This document shows, in pieces, positions 39,754 to 48,071 of a DNA stretch of 64,000 nt. How positions within the stretch are numbered: the first letter of the stretch is position 1; each line of letters opens with the position of its first letter. A model generated the notes under the pieces. The model saw only the letters and a list, made by a program, of their open reading frames with translations. It searched no databases and had not been told where the DNA came from. Where the stretch lies: NCBI RefSeq assembly GCF_022879575.1, contig NZ_CP084261.1:372001-436000 (forward strand), read 5' to 3'. Origin of the DNA: Caballeronia sp. SL2Y3 (GTDB lineage: Bacteria > Pseudomonadota > Gammaproteobacteria > Burkholderiales > Burkholderiaceae). The translations under genes and the position numbers were made by a program.

Positions 39754-40524
39754 ATGGGGCTGACTTTCGGTTTCGGCGGCATCATCCTCGCGCTCATTAT
39801 TTTTCTGCTCGCGTCGGCGGTGCGCATTTTTCGCGAGTACGAGCGCGGCGTCGTGTTCATGCTCGGGCGCTTCTGGAAGGTGAAAGGGCCGGGGCTCGTG
39901 CTCATCATTCCGGTCGTGCAGCAGGTCGTGCGCATGGACCTGCGCACGGTCGTCTTCGACGTGCCGCCGCAGGACGTCATCACGCGCGACAACGTCTCGG
40001 TCAAGGTGAACGCGGTCGTCTACTTTCGCGTGGTCGATCCGGAGAAGGCCGTGATTCAGGTCGCGCGCTATTTCGACGCGACGAGCCAGCTCTCGCAGAC
40101 GACGCTGCGCGCGATTCTCGGCAAGCACGAACTGGATGAATTGCTGTCCGAACGCGAGCGCCTGAACAGCGACATCCAGCGCGTGCTCGACGCGCAGACG
40201 GACGTGTGGGGCATCAAGGTGTCGAACGTCGAGATCAAGGACGTCGATATCAACGAGACGATGATTCGCGCGATCGCTCGTCAGGCCGAAGCTGAGCGCG
40301 AGCGTCGCGCGAAGATCATTCATGCGGAAGGCGAATTGCAGGCATCGGAGAAGCTGTTGCAGGCCGCGCAGATGCTCGCCCAGGCGCCGCAGGCAATGCA
40401 ACTGCGCTATCTGCAAACGCTGACGACGATCGCGGGCGACAAGAATTCGACGATCGTGTTTCCGGTCCCGGTCGATCTTGTCAGCGCTGTGGTCGACCGG
40501 TTCACGAAGTCCTCCAACCCTTAG
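39754..40524 (+). CDS. Slipin (stomatin-like SPFH protein)
   Basis: A 256-residue SPFH protein with one N-terminal hydrophobic hairpin (about 5-25), the [20 protein letters not shown] block and [25 protein letters not shown] coiled-coil region ([20 protein letters not shown]) lies near the C-terminus. It should oligomerise in membrane microdomains and be the substrate or partner of the adjacent NfeD protease. ATG 39754 follows CGAGG. Its stop overlaps the stop of the convergent gene by three bases. Confidence 0.92.
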   Translation: MGLTFGFGGIILALIIFLLASAVRIFREYERGVVFMLGRFWKVKGPGLVLIIPVVQQVVRMDLRTVVFDVPPQDVITRDNVSVKVNAVVYFRVVDPEKAVIQVARYFDATSQLSQTTLRAILGKHELDELLSERERLNSDIQRVLDAQTDVWGIKVSNVEIKDVDINETMIRAIARQAEAERERRAKIIHAEGELQASEKLLQAAQMLAQAPQAMQLRYLQTLTTIAGDKNSTIVFPVPVDLVSAVVDRFTKSSNP

Positions 40525-41057
40525 ACGAGCGCGGGAAAGTCGAGCGTCGTGTCGTTCACGCGGTTGACGAGGTTCGTGAAGTTGATGACGCTCATCGCGA
40601 ACAGCGCGTCGATGACTTGCGCCTCGCTATAGCCTGCTTCGCGCACATCGGCGAGCACGCGGGCGTCCACCGTGCCGCGCGAATCCGCCACTTGCCGCAC
40701 GAAGCGCACGAGGGCATCGCGCTTCGCATTGCCGGTCGCGTCGCCCGCGCGGATCTGCTGCGTTTCGGCTTGCGTGAGCCCGACCATCTTGCCGACGACC
40801 GTATGCGCAGCGGCACAGTAGTCGCAACCCGCCAGTTCGCTGACGGCGAGCTTGATGGCTTCGGCATCGGCCTTGTCGAGACTACTCTTCGCGAGCACGG
40901 CATCGTTCGATAGCGCCGCGCCGAGCGCCGCCGGGCTATGCGTGCCGATGGTGGCATACGCGTTCGGCACGCGGCCCGCAGCCTTCTTGATGGCGGTGAA
41001 GAGTTCCGCGGTCTTGCCGGTGGCTTCGTTGACGTTGACTTGGGAAAGACGTGACAT
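40521..41057 (-). CDS. Carboxymuconolactone decarboxylase / AhpD-like protein
   Basis: A 178-residue AhpD-like protein. The redox pair and proton relay are in [16 protein letters not shown] (CxxC followed by His). Such proteins reduce peroxidase partners or act on peroxides. The pattern is closer to alkylhydroperoxidase AhpD cores than to the pathway enzyme PcaC, so a link to the pca genes at the left end is not implied. Confidence 0.88.
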   Translation of the reverse strand: MSRLSQVNVNEATGKTAELFTAIKKAAGRVPNAYATIGTHSPAALGAALSNDAVLAKSSLDKADAEAIKLAVSELAGCDYCAAAHTVVGKMVGLTQAETQQIRAGDATGNAKRDALVRFVRQVADSRGTVDARVLADVREAGYSEAQVIDALFAMSVINFTNLVNRVNDTTLDFPALV

Positions 41058-41171
41058 GGTGTGCTCCGGTTCGTTGGTGAGCCATCTGAATGGCGTGAGT
41101 CAACTGTAGGCCGGAGCAGCGCCGCCGTGAATGCGCGCGCGTCTCAACGAAACGCGCGATCGTCTCATCTT

Positions 41172-42500
41172 CTATTGCACCGTCTCGAGCACTTCTCTCA
41201 CCGTCGTGAAGATACGGTCGATCTGGTCGTCTTCGATGATGAGCGGCGGCGAGAACGCGAGCGTATCGCCGGTATAGCGCACGAGCACGCCTGCCTCGAA
41301 GCACTTGACGAACGCTTCGTAGGCCCGCGCGCCCGGCGCGCCGTCGCGCGGTTCGAGTTCGATGCCCGCGACGAGCCCGAGATTGCGAATGTCCTTCACG
41401 TGCGGCGCGTCGCGCAGGGCATGCGCCGCGCTTTCGAACGCCGGAGACTTGGATGCCGCGCGGTCGAACAGCTTGTCGCGCACGTAGAGGTCGAGCGTCG
41501 CGATGGCCGCAGCCGTCGCGGCCGGATGCGCCGAGTACGTGTAGCCGTGAAAGAGTTCGATGGCGTTGGCCGCGCCTGCGTCGATGATCGTGTCGTGCAC
41601 CTGGCGCTGCGCCGCGACCGCGCCCATCGGAATGGACGCGTTGTTGATTGCCTTGGCCATGGTGATGAGGTCCGGCGTCACGCCGAAGAACTCGCTGGCC
41701 GTCGCCTTGCCGAGACGCCCGAAGCCGGTGATGACCTCATCGAAAATCAGCAGAATGCCGTGCTTCGTGCAGATCTCGCGCAGCTTCTGCAAGTAGCCTT
41801 GCGGCGGAATCAGCACGCCGGTGGAGCCCGCTACCGGTTCGACGATGACCGCCGCGATCGTCGATGCATCGTGCAGTGCGACGATGCGTTCGAGCTCGTC
41901 CGCGAGATGCGCGCCCCACGCCGGCTGGCCTTTCGAGAACGCGTTGTGCGCGAGATCGTGCGTATGCGGCAGATGATCGACCGAGGGCAGCAGCGCGCCC
42001 GAGAACGTCTTGCGGTTCGGCGCGATGCCGCCCACCGAAATGCCGCCGAAGCCCACGCCGTGATAGCCGCGCTCGCGCCCGATCAGCCGCGTGCGCTGGC
42101 CTTCGCCGCGCGCGCGATGGTAGGCGATGGCGATCTTGAGCGCCGTGTCGACCGACTCCGAGCCCGAATTCGTGAAGAAGATCCGGTCGAGGCCGTCGGG
42201 CATCAGTCCGGCCACTTTCGTCGCGGCTTCGAACGCGAGCGGGTGAGCCATCTGGAATGTCGGCGCGAAATCCAGCGTGCCGAGCGCCTTCTGCACGGCC
42301 TCGACGATTTCCTCGCGGCAATGACCGGCGTTCACGCACCACAGCCCCGCGCAGGCGTCGAGCACTTCGCGGCCGTCGGTCGACCGGTAGTACATGCCTT
42401 TGGCGCTTTCCAGAAGCCGCGGCGCGGCCTTGAACTGGCGATTCGCGGTGAAGGGCATCCAGAAAGACGACAGGTCGTCGATGACGGGGCGGGCGTTCAT
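41172..42500 (-). CDS. Omega-amino acid--pyruvate aminotransferase (class III)
   Basis: A 442-residue class III aminotransferase close to beta-alanine:pyruvate transaminases (SSFWMPFTANRQFKAAPRLL, GLWCVNAGH, FFTNSGSESVDTALKIA). The PLP-site aspartate is in IFDEVITGFGR and the lysine in ITMAKAINN. It moves an amino group from beta-alanine or a related omega-amine to pyruvate. ATG 42500 gives MNARPVIDD. It diverges from a MocR regulator that probably controls it. Confidence 0.92.
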   Translation of the reverse strand: MNARPVIDDLSSFWMPFTANRQFKAAPRLLESAKGMYYRSTDGREVLDACAGLWCVNAGHCREEIVEAVQKALGTLDFAPTFQMAHPLAFEAATKVAGLMPDGLDRIFFTNSGSESVDTALKIAIAYHRARGEGQRTRLIGRERGYHGVGFGGISVGGIAPNRKTFSGALLPSVDHLPHTHDLAHNAFSKGQPAWGAHLADELERIVALHDASTIAAVIVEPVAGSTGVLIPPQGYLQKLREICTKHGILLIFDEVITGFGRLGKATASEFFGVTPDLITMAKAINNASIPMGAVAAQRQVHDTIIDAGAANAIELFHGYTYSAHPAATAAAIATLDLYVRDKLFDRAASKSPAFESAAHALRDAPHVKDIRNLGLVAGIELEPRDGAPGARAYEAFVKCFEAGVLVRYTGDTLAFSPPLIIEDDQIDRIFTTVREVLETVQ

Positions 42501-42560
42501 GGCTAGGTCTCTCCTCGAAAGAACGGTCACTGTATGTCGACGCAATTTTGCGCGGCATAG

Positions 42561-42646
42561 ACAGTTGCTTCACCGCGCTGCCAACTGTGCTGGCAAAATG
42601 GGGCGAACTGTGCTGGCAGACCTTGGCTGATTACCTTGGCTGATTG
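42561..42646. promoter_or_regulatory. Repeat-rich operator region between aminotransferase and MocR genes
   Basis: Three repeat types are seen. AACTGTGCTGGCA occurs twice (42583-42595, 42606-42618; 23-base period). ACAGTTG at 42561-42567 is inverted to CAACTGT at 42582-42588. A tandem 13-mer, CCTTGGCTGATTA then CCTTGGCTGATTG, fills 42621-42646. MocR/GabR regulators commonly bind paired direct repeats in divergent promoters, so this is the probable binding region. Confidence 0.65.
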
Positions 42647-42651
42647 AACCG

Positions 42652-44058
42652 ATGATCGAACTCAACCTGGAACGCGGCTCGCGGCAGGCGCCGACGCTCG
42701 TCGAGCAACTCGTGCGCGCGTTTTCATCCGCCATCGAGTCGGACACGTTGCGCGCGGGCGCGCTGTTGCCTTCGGTGCGGCGTCTTGCCGAAAGCGAGCG
42801 CCTGAGCACGTTCACCGTGACCGAAGCGTACGGCAGGCTAGTGTCGATGGGCCTCGTGACCGCGCGGCGCGGCTCGGGGTATCGCGTGGCCGTGCGCGGG
42901 CCGCGCGCGCGGGCGCGCTCGGTCGAGTGGCAACCGCCGAGCCTCACGGCGACGTGGCTGCTTTCCGATGTCTTCGCGGACCATTCGGTGCCGATCAAAT
43001 CCGGCTGCGGCTGGCTGCCGAACGAATGGGTCAACGAAAGCGGGCTGCACCACGCGCTGCGCGCGGTGAGCCGCGTGCCGGCGGCGCGCATCGCGGATTA
43101 CGGGCATCCATACGGCTTCGCGCCGCTGCGCGAGCGCATTGCCGAGCAACTGGACCGTTACGGCTTGCCGGTCGATGCCGCATCCAACGTGCTGTTGACG
43201 AGCGGCGCGACGCAGGCGCTCGACCTGATCGTGCGCACGTTGTTGCGTCCCGGCGATGCCGTAGTCGTCGAAGATCCCGGCTACTGCAATCTGCTGCAGA
43301 TTCTCAGGCTTGCCGGCCTGAACGTGCATGGCGTGCCGCGCACCGTCGCGGGTATCGACACCGACGTGTTCGAGCGCATCGTGACGGAGCATCGTCCGAA
43401 GGCCGTCTTTCTCAACACGACGCTGCAGAACCCGACCGGCGCGACATTCAGCATGGCGTCGGCGTTTCGCTTAATGCAGATCGCCGAGCGGCATGGCCTG
43501 TGGGTCGTCGAAGACGACGTGAACCGCGAGCTGGCGCCGCCCGGCGCGCCGTTGCTCGCGGCGCTGGAAGGATTGAGCCGCGTCGTGTATGTCGGCGGCT
43601 TTGCGAAGACGATCACGCCGTCGCTGCGCTGCGGCTATGTCGTCGCCGAACGCGACGTGCTGCGCGAACTGGCGCGCACGAAGATGGCGGTGGGCCTGAC
43701 GTCGTCGGAGGCGACGGAGCGCATCGTCGAGAAGGTGCTGACCGAAGGGCGCTATGCGCGGCATGTCGAATTCGTGATCGACAAGCTGAAGGACGCGCAT
43801 GCGATCGTCGAGCAGCGCATGGATGCGCTCGGCGCCACGTTGTTCCGCCGTCCGCGTGCGGGACTTTTCGTGTGGGCTGAGTTGCCGATCGACCCATCGC
43901 ATGCGAGCGATGTCGCGACGCGCGCGCTCGAGCACGGCATCTGGCTCGCGCCGGGTTCGTATTTCCGGCCCGGGGATGCACCGAGCGCGTGCTTTCGCTT
44001 CAACGTGCCGTATTCGCTCGACGACGCGCTGTGGACTTTTCTCGGCAAGTCGCTTTAG
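42652..44058 (+). CDS. MocR/GabR-type regulator (GntR HTH fused to aminotransferase fold)
   Basis: A 468-residue fusion: a GntR winged HTH (about 10-80; LLPSVRRLAESERLSTFTVT) joined to a fold-type I aminotransferase-like domain (about 115-465). PLP-binding residues are visible, including TSGATQALDL, NTTLQNPTGA and the lysine in GGFAKTITPSLRCGY. Such proteins sense an amine or PLP adduct instead of catalysing. It is divergent from the aminotransferase and probably activates it. Confidence 0.92.
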   Translation: MIELNLERGSRQAPTLVEQLVRAFSSAIESDTLRAGALLPSVRRLAESERLSTFTVTEAYGRLVSMGLVTARRGSGYRVAVRGPRARARSVEWQPPSLTATWLLSDVFADHSVPIKSGCGWLPNEWVNESGLHHALRAVSRVPAARIADYGHPYGFAPLRERIAEQLDRYGLPVDAASNVLLTSGATQALDLIVRTLLRPGDAVVVEDPGYCNLLQILRLAGLNVHGVPRTVAGIDTDVFERIVTEHRPKAVFLNTTLQNPTGATFSMASAFRLMQIAERHGLWVVEDDVNRELAPPGAPLLAALEGLSRVVYVGGFAKTITPSLRCGYVVAERDVLRELARTKMAVGLTSSEATERIVEKVLTEGRYARHVEFVIDKLKDAHAIVEQRMDALGATLFRRPRAGLFVWAELPIDPSHASDVATRALEHGIWLAPGSYFRPGDAPSACFRFNVPYSLDDALWTFLGKSL

Positions 44059-44061
44059 CGG

Positions 44062-44370
44062 CTACAGCGCGGCGCGCGGACTCGCGCTCAGACGATGCAG
44101 ATGCGTGCGCGGCCGCGCTGCGCTCTTGCGACCACGCGACGCCGCGAGGTGCGCCTGCAAGCGCTCGCACACGTCTTTTCTGCGCACCGGATTGAGCGGA
44201 TCGCACAGACGAATGGTGAGCGTGGCGGCGCGTGCGTGCAGCGGCACCAGCGTGTCGGGCTCCGGCGCTTCCCAGAGCACGACGGTATGCGTGCCGTCCG
44301 ACACTTGCACGATCTGAAAGCGCGCGAGATCAACCTTGCCGAGCTCGTGAGGTTCGATCGAATGATGCAT
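44062..44370 (-). CDS. Hypothetical protein
   Basis: A 102-residue protein with a plausible globular first half (DLARFQIVQVSDGTHTVVLW, HARAATLTIRLCDPLNPVR) and a basic Arg/Ser/Ala tail. No family recognised. ATG 44370 follows a run of G. It ends four bases from the MocR stop, convergent. Confidence 0.5.
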   Translation of the reverse strand: MHHSIEPHELGKVDLARFQIVQVSDGTHTVVLWEAPEPDTLVPLHARAATLTIRLCDPLNPVRRKDVCERLQAHLAASRGRKSAARPRTHLHRLSASPRAAL

Positions 44371-44569
44371 GATGCCCCCGGAAACAGTCTCTCTGTGCGT
44401 TGCCGGGCATGCAAACACTATGCCGATGCTTCGACCACGCAGCTTCCCCGCATGCCGGCGGGCGACGTGTAATTTTCAGCATGACGTGCGTGAAAAAAAG
44501 CCATCGGCGCGCCAACGCATGTGTTGGCGCGAGGCCTACAGTGCGCTCGCGCCGACTGCTTTCTTATGC

Positions 44570-45349
44570 TTATTCGCCGTAGATATCGAAGTCGAAGTAC
44601 TTCTGCTCGATACGCTTGTATGTGCCGTCCTTGATCATCGCAGCGATTGCGCCGTCGAGCTTCTCTTTCAGATCGGTATCTTCCTTGCGAAGGCCGATCG
44701 CGGTGCCGGGACCGAAGATCGCGCTGTCTTCCAGAGCCGGGCCGGCGAACGCGAACGGCTTGCCGCGCGGCGTGTCGAGAAAGCCGCGTTCGGCCTGCAC
44801 CGCGTTTTGCAGCGATGCGTCGAGACGGCCGGCGAGCAGGTCGGCATAGACCTGATCCTGATCCGCATACGATACGACCGTCACGCCTTTGGCGCCCCAA
44901 TGCGCCTTCGCGTAGCTCTCCTGCATGGAGCCTTGTTCGACGCCGACCGATTTGCCCGCAAGCGATTCCGCCGTCGGCTGAATCTTCGAGTCGCGCTTCG
45001 CGACGAGCCTCGTAGGCACATGAAAGAGCTTGCTGGAGAATGCGATCTGCTTGACGCGCGCCGGCGTCATCGACATGGTGGACAGGACGCCGTCGAATTT
45101 GCGCGCCTTGAGGCCGGGAATCATGCCGTCGAAGGCGTTTTCGACCCATACACACTTTGCGTCGAGACGGCGGCACAGTTCGTTGCCGACATCGATATCG
45201 AAGCCGACGAGCTGGCCGTCGGGCGCTTTCGATTCGAAGGGCGGATAACTGGCATCGACGCCGAACCGGATAGTGGACCAGTCTTTCGCATGCGCGCCGA
45301 TGGACACGGCCAGCATGGAACTCAACAACACCTTCAACAGCGTCTTCAC
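44570..45349 (-). CDS. Orphan polar amino-acid-binding protein (ArgT/HisJ type)
   Basis: A 259-residue family 3 solute-binding protein. A signal peptide covers about 1-22. Ligand-pocket blocks are FGVDASYPPFESKAPDGQLV, GFDIDVGNELC, SMTPARVKQIAFS and VYADLLAGRLDASLQ. The pattern is nearest lysine/arginine/ornithine or histidine binders. No permease or ATPase gene is next to it, so it must use a transporter encoded elsewhere. Confidence 0.9.
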   Translation of the reverse strand: MKTLLKVLLSSMLAVSIGAHAKDWSTIRFGVDASYPPFESKAPDGQLVGFDIDVGNELCRRLDAKCVWVENAFDGMIPGLKARKFDGVLSTMSMTPARVKQIAFSSKLFHVPTRLVAKRDSKIQPTAESLAGKSVGVEQGSMQESYAKAHWGAKGVTVVSYADQDQVYADLLAGRLDASLQNAVQAERGFLDTPRGKPFAFAGPALEDSAIFGPGTAIGLRKEDTDLKEKLDGAIAAMIKDGTYKRIEQKYFDFDIYGE

Positions 45350-45426
45350 GTTCGTCTCTTCCTAGCGATAAGTTTGAATAGTTCTCGGACTGCCGCGGAA
45401 GATTATAGAGGCGTTAAGCATGCGCT

Positions 45427-45458
45427 AAAAAAATGGCCGCGAATTCGCGGCCATTCGG
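45427..45458 (-). terminator. Terminator of the hsp20 operon
   Basis: A perfect 22-base palindrome (45433-45454, ATGGCCGCGAA and its complement) is followed, reading the minus strand, by seven T residues. It lies just after the last hsp20 stop and before the start of the binding-protein gene. Confidence 0.88.
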
Positions 45459-45489
45459 TTGAAGCATTGCGTTGCTGCTGAAGCTTCTC

Positions 45490-45894
45490 TTAGCTCGCGC
45501 GCACTTCGATACGACGCGGACGCGCTTCTTCACGGCGCGGAATCGTGAGCTTGAGCACGCCGTTCGTCAGATTCGCGTCGATCTTCGTGGTGTCGAAGTC
45601 GTCGCTGACGGTGAAGGCGCGAGCGAAACGTGGCGCGCGCACTTCGGCGTGATGCACGCGCAAGCCGGCTTGCGCGGCGACCACCGCTTCGGCTTCGATA
45701 TAAAGCCGCGCGTCATGCACTTTCACGTCCAGCTTTTCGCGCGGCACGCCGGGCAAGTCGGCCCAAAGCGTGATGCCGTGGCTATCTTCGACGATATCGA
45801 CCGCGGGCGTGATGCTCGCGCGGCGCACGTTGTCTTCGTTCTTGCGCGTCACGTCGCCTTCGTTGCGCTGCGTCAGTTGAGTGGTGTCGTTCAT
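45490..45894 (-). CDS. Small heat-shock protein Hsp20 (second copy)
   Basis: A 134-residue alpha-crystallin-domain chaperone. The core runs from about residue 35 (ITLWADLPGVPREKLDVKV) to LTNGVLKLTIPR, which is the conserved A-x-x-x-n-G-v-L motif. The C-terminus (RRIEVRAS) includes an I-x-V/I-like contact. It is 21 bases downstream of another hsp20 gene and is more diverged, so the two probably form hetero-oligomers. Confidence 0.92.
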   Translation of the reverse strand: MNDTTQLTQRNEGDVTRKNEDNVRRASITPAVDIVEDSHGITLWADLPGVPREKLDVKVHDARLYIEAEAVVAAQAGLRVHHAEVRAPRFARAFTVSDDFDTTKIDANLTNGVLKLTIPRREEARPRRIEVRAS

Positions 45895-45915
45895 CGTGAG
45901 CTCCCGAATGCTGGA

Positions 45916-46350
45916 TTACTGAATGGTGATGGCGCGGGGCTTGGACGCTTCGCGCTTGCCGACCGTGATGGACAGCGTGCCGTTCTCATAGCGCGCCTGC
46001 ACCTTGTCGGTGTCGGCGTTCTGCGGCAGTTCGATCACGCGGCGGAAGCTGCCGGTGAAGCGCTCTTTCGCATAGGTGCGCGCGCCTTCGGTCAGCGTTT
46101 CGGCCTTGCGCTCGCCGCTGATCGTGAGCGTGCCTTTGTCCACGGTCACATCGAGCGATGCGGGATCCACGCCCGGCGCGAACGCGACGATTTCGACGGC
46201 CTCGTCCGTGCTGCCGATATTCAATTGCGGGAAGACATCCGCGCGGCTGGTCCGGATGCTCGACGGCAGGTTGCCGAACAGCGTCGACATTTGCCGCTGC
46301 ATGCGATCCAGTTCCGCGAACACGTCGCCGCCAAAGTAGAAGTCACTCAT
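45916..46350 (-). CDS. Small heat-shock protein Hsp20 (first copy)
   Basis: A 144-residue alpha-crystallin protein with the short N-terminal arm FGGDVFAELDRMQRQMSTLF and the domain ending RYENGTLSITVGKR. The C-terminal ITIQ includes the I-x-I tail type. CGGAGA precedes the ATG. It is the first gene of a two-gene heat-shock operon that ends at the terminator at 45427-45458. Confidence 0.93.
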   Translation of the reverse strand: MSDFYFGGDVFAELDRMQRQMSTLFGNLPSSIRTSRADVFPQLNIGSTDEAVEIVAFAPGVDPASLDVTVDKGTLTISGERKAETLTEGARTYAKERFTGSFRRVIELPQNADTDKVQARYENGTLSITVGKREASKPRAITIQ

Positions 46351-46444
46351 GATTCAGTCTCCGAAAATGCGGCCGCATCCAGGCCGGCACAGTGCGTTGA
46401 TCCTTGTGGGCAGGGCGTTCGAGCGTCGCTGCCCTCGGATCGAA

Positions 46445-46471
46445 AAATAGGTGCGGGAAGGCTCTTTTCAA
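46445..46471 (-). promoter_or_regulatory. Candidate heat-shock (sigma-32) promoter of the hsp20 operon
   Basis: On the minus strand TTGAAA (46471-46466) is followed after 12 bases by CACCTATTT (46453-46445), resembling the sigma-32 pattern TTGAAA then CCCCATNT. It would give a leader of roughly 90 bases before the first hsp20 gene. The match in the second element is partial. Confidence 0.4.
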
Positions 46472-46625
46472 TAAGCCGGACTGCATTTTCAAGCGCATTT
46501 TTTATTCGTCCGGCGACTCTTGAAATGCGTTTTGCGACTCATAGATTGGACCGTTTGAGCGTCAGCCGCTGATGAATTCAATCCGCTCTTACAATGAGCG
46601 ACCAACCAGTGGCGGGGACGACAAG

Positions 46626-47609
46626 ATGAAGGTATGCATTTACGGCGCGGGCGCAATCGGCGGATGGATGGGCGTGCGGCTCGCGCAGGCAGGCTGCGAT
46701 GTCAGCGTGGTCGCGCGCGGCCCGACGCTGAATGCGCTCACCACGCGCGGCCTGCAACTCGTCGAGAAGGACGCGACGCATACGGCGCAGGTCCGCGCGA
46801 GCGGCGCGCCCGAAGCACTGGGGGAACAAGACCTCGTGGTGGTCGCCGTCAAAGCGCCGGCAATGGAATCCGTGGCTGCGCACATCGCGCCGTTACTCGG
46901 CGCGCGGACCACGGTGCTCACCGCCATGAACGGCGTGCCGTGGTGGTTTTGCGAGGGCTTAGGCGATGCGTTCGCCGGCAAGCGACTCTCCTCCGTCGAC
47001 CCGCATGGCACCATCGCCGCCGCGATACCGAGCGCGCAGACGGTCGGCTGCGTCGTTCACGCGAGTTGCTTCGTAGAAGCGCCGGGCGTCATCCGGCATC
47101 ATCAGGGCAACGGGCTGATTCTGGGCGAGGCGGCTGGCAAGCCGAGCGCGCGCGTCGATTCGCTCGTATCGCTTTTTGCGCGGGCGGGCTTCGACGCATC
47201 CGCTTCGCCGCACATTCAGCGCGACGTGTGGTTCAAGCTGTGGGGCAACATGACGATGAACCCGATCAGCGCCATCACCGGCGCGACCACGGACCGCATT
47301 CTCGGCGACGATCTCGTGCGCGGCTTCGTCACGCGCATCATGCTGGAGGCGAAGGAAATCGGCGCGCGCTTCGGCATTCCCATCGAGCAGGAGCCGGCGG
47401 ACCGGCATGCCGTCACGGCGAAACTGGGCGCGATGAAGACGTCGATGCTGCAGGACGTCGAAGCGCGCAAGGCCGTCGAACTGGATGCGCTCGTCGCGTC
47501 GGTGCGCGAACTCGGCGCGATGACCGGCGTGCCGACGCCATTCACCGACGCGCTGCTCGGCCTCGCGCGCCTGCATGCGCGCACGCTGGGCCTTTATCCG
47601 GCGCAATGA
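46626..47609 (+). CDS. Ketopantoate reductase family protein (PanE/ApbA-like)
   Basis: A 327-residue NADPH-dependent 2-ketoacid reductase. The Rossmann motif GAGAIGGWMG is at residues 7-16, the lysine-containing VVAVKAPAM follows near 80, and the substrate lysine/Asn block is WFKLWGNMTMNPISAITGAT. Whether it reduces ketopantoate or another 2-oxoacid cannot be told from sequence. ATG 46626 follows AGATG-type purines. A heptanucleotide repeat begins at its stop codon. Confidence 0.88.
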   Translation: MKVCIYGAGAIGGWMGVRLAQAGCDVSVVARGPTLNALTTRGLQLVEKDATHTAQVRASGAPEALGEQDLVVVAVKAPAMESVAAHIAPLLGARTTVLTAMNGVPWWFCEGLGDAFAGKRLSSVDPHGTIAAAIPSAQTVGCVVHASCFVEAPGVIRHHQGNGLILGEAAGKPSARVDSLVSLFARAGFDASASPHIQRDVWFKLWGNMTMNPISAITGATTDRILGDDLVRGFVTRIMLEAKEIGARFGIPIEQEPADRHAVTAKLGAMKTSMLQDVEARKAVELDALVASVRELGAMTGVPTPFTDALLGLARLHARTLGLYPAQ

Positions 47610-47640
47610 GCGATGAGTAATGAGCAATGAGCAATGAGTC
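47606..47640. repeat. Heptanucleotide tandem repeat, five copies
   Basis: Five units of ATGAGNN start at 47606, 47613, 47620, 47627 and 47634 (two adjacent units identical, ATGAGCA). The first unit includes the stop codon of the reductase gene, and the array ends ten bases before the next start codon. Confidence 0.85.
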
Positions 47641-47649
47641 GAGGACGTG

Positions 47650-48015
47650 ATGAAAGAATCCCCGAGTGAACTCGTCGCCATGCGCGACATGCTGCGCGAG
47701 TTCGTGCGCGAGCGCGACTGGCGCCGCTTTCATGCGCCGAAGAATCTTGCGGTGGCGCTAAGCGTAGAGGCGAGCGAGCTGCTGGAGCCGTTCACGTGGC
47801 TTCAGACGGGCGACAAGGCCGAACTCGACGACGCGAAGCTGCGCGCCATTCGTCATGAGATGGCCGACGTGCTCGCTTATCTCGTGATGCTTGCCGACGC
47901 GCTCGATGTGGATCTGCATCAGGCGTTGCTGGAGAAGATGGCGCTCAATCGCGCGAAGTATCCGGCGCACAAGGTCCGCGGCGACGCGCGCAAATACAGC
48001 GAATACGATGAATGA
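47650..48015 (+). CDS. MazG-like nucleotide pyrophosphohydrolase
   Basis: A 121-residue all-helical NTP pyrophosphatase of the MazG/dCTPase type. Metal ligands are in SVEASELLEPFTW and HEMADVLAYLVMLAD (EExxE-type and ExxD-type motifs). It probably hydrolyses non-canonical or excess dNTPs to monophosphates. The ATG at 47650 lies just after the heptanucleotide repeat. Confidence 0.88.
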   Translation: MKESPSELVAMRDMLREFVRERDWRRFHAPKNLAVALSVEASELLEPFTWLQTGDKAELDDAKLRAIRHEMADVLAYLVMLADALDVDLHQALLEKMALNRAKYPAHKVRGDARKYSEYDE

Positions 48016-48071
48016 CGAACAGGGCGCGCGCGGTTTAAGCTCGCCTGATCCACTAACGACCGAGGATGCCG

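Noticed and set aside
40521..41057. Assignment of this decarboxylase-family gene as pcaC, linked to pcaH
   Set aside because: The CDYC...H pattern fits AhpD-like proteins, and it is 40 kb from the pca genes beside an unrelated operon.
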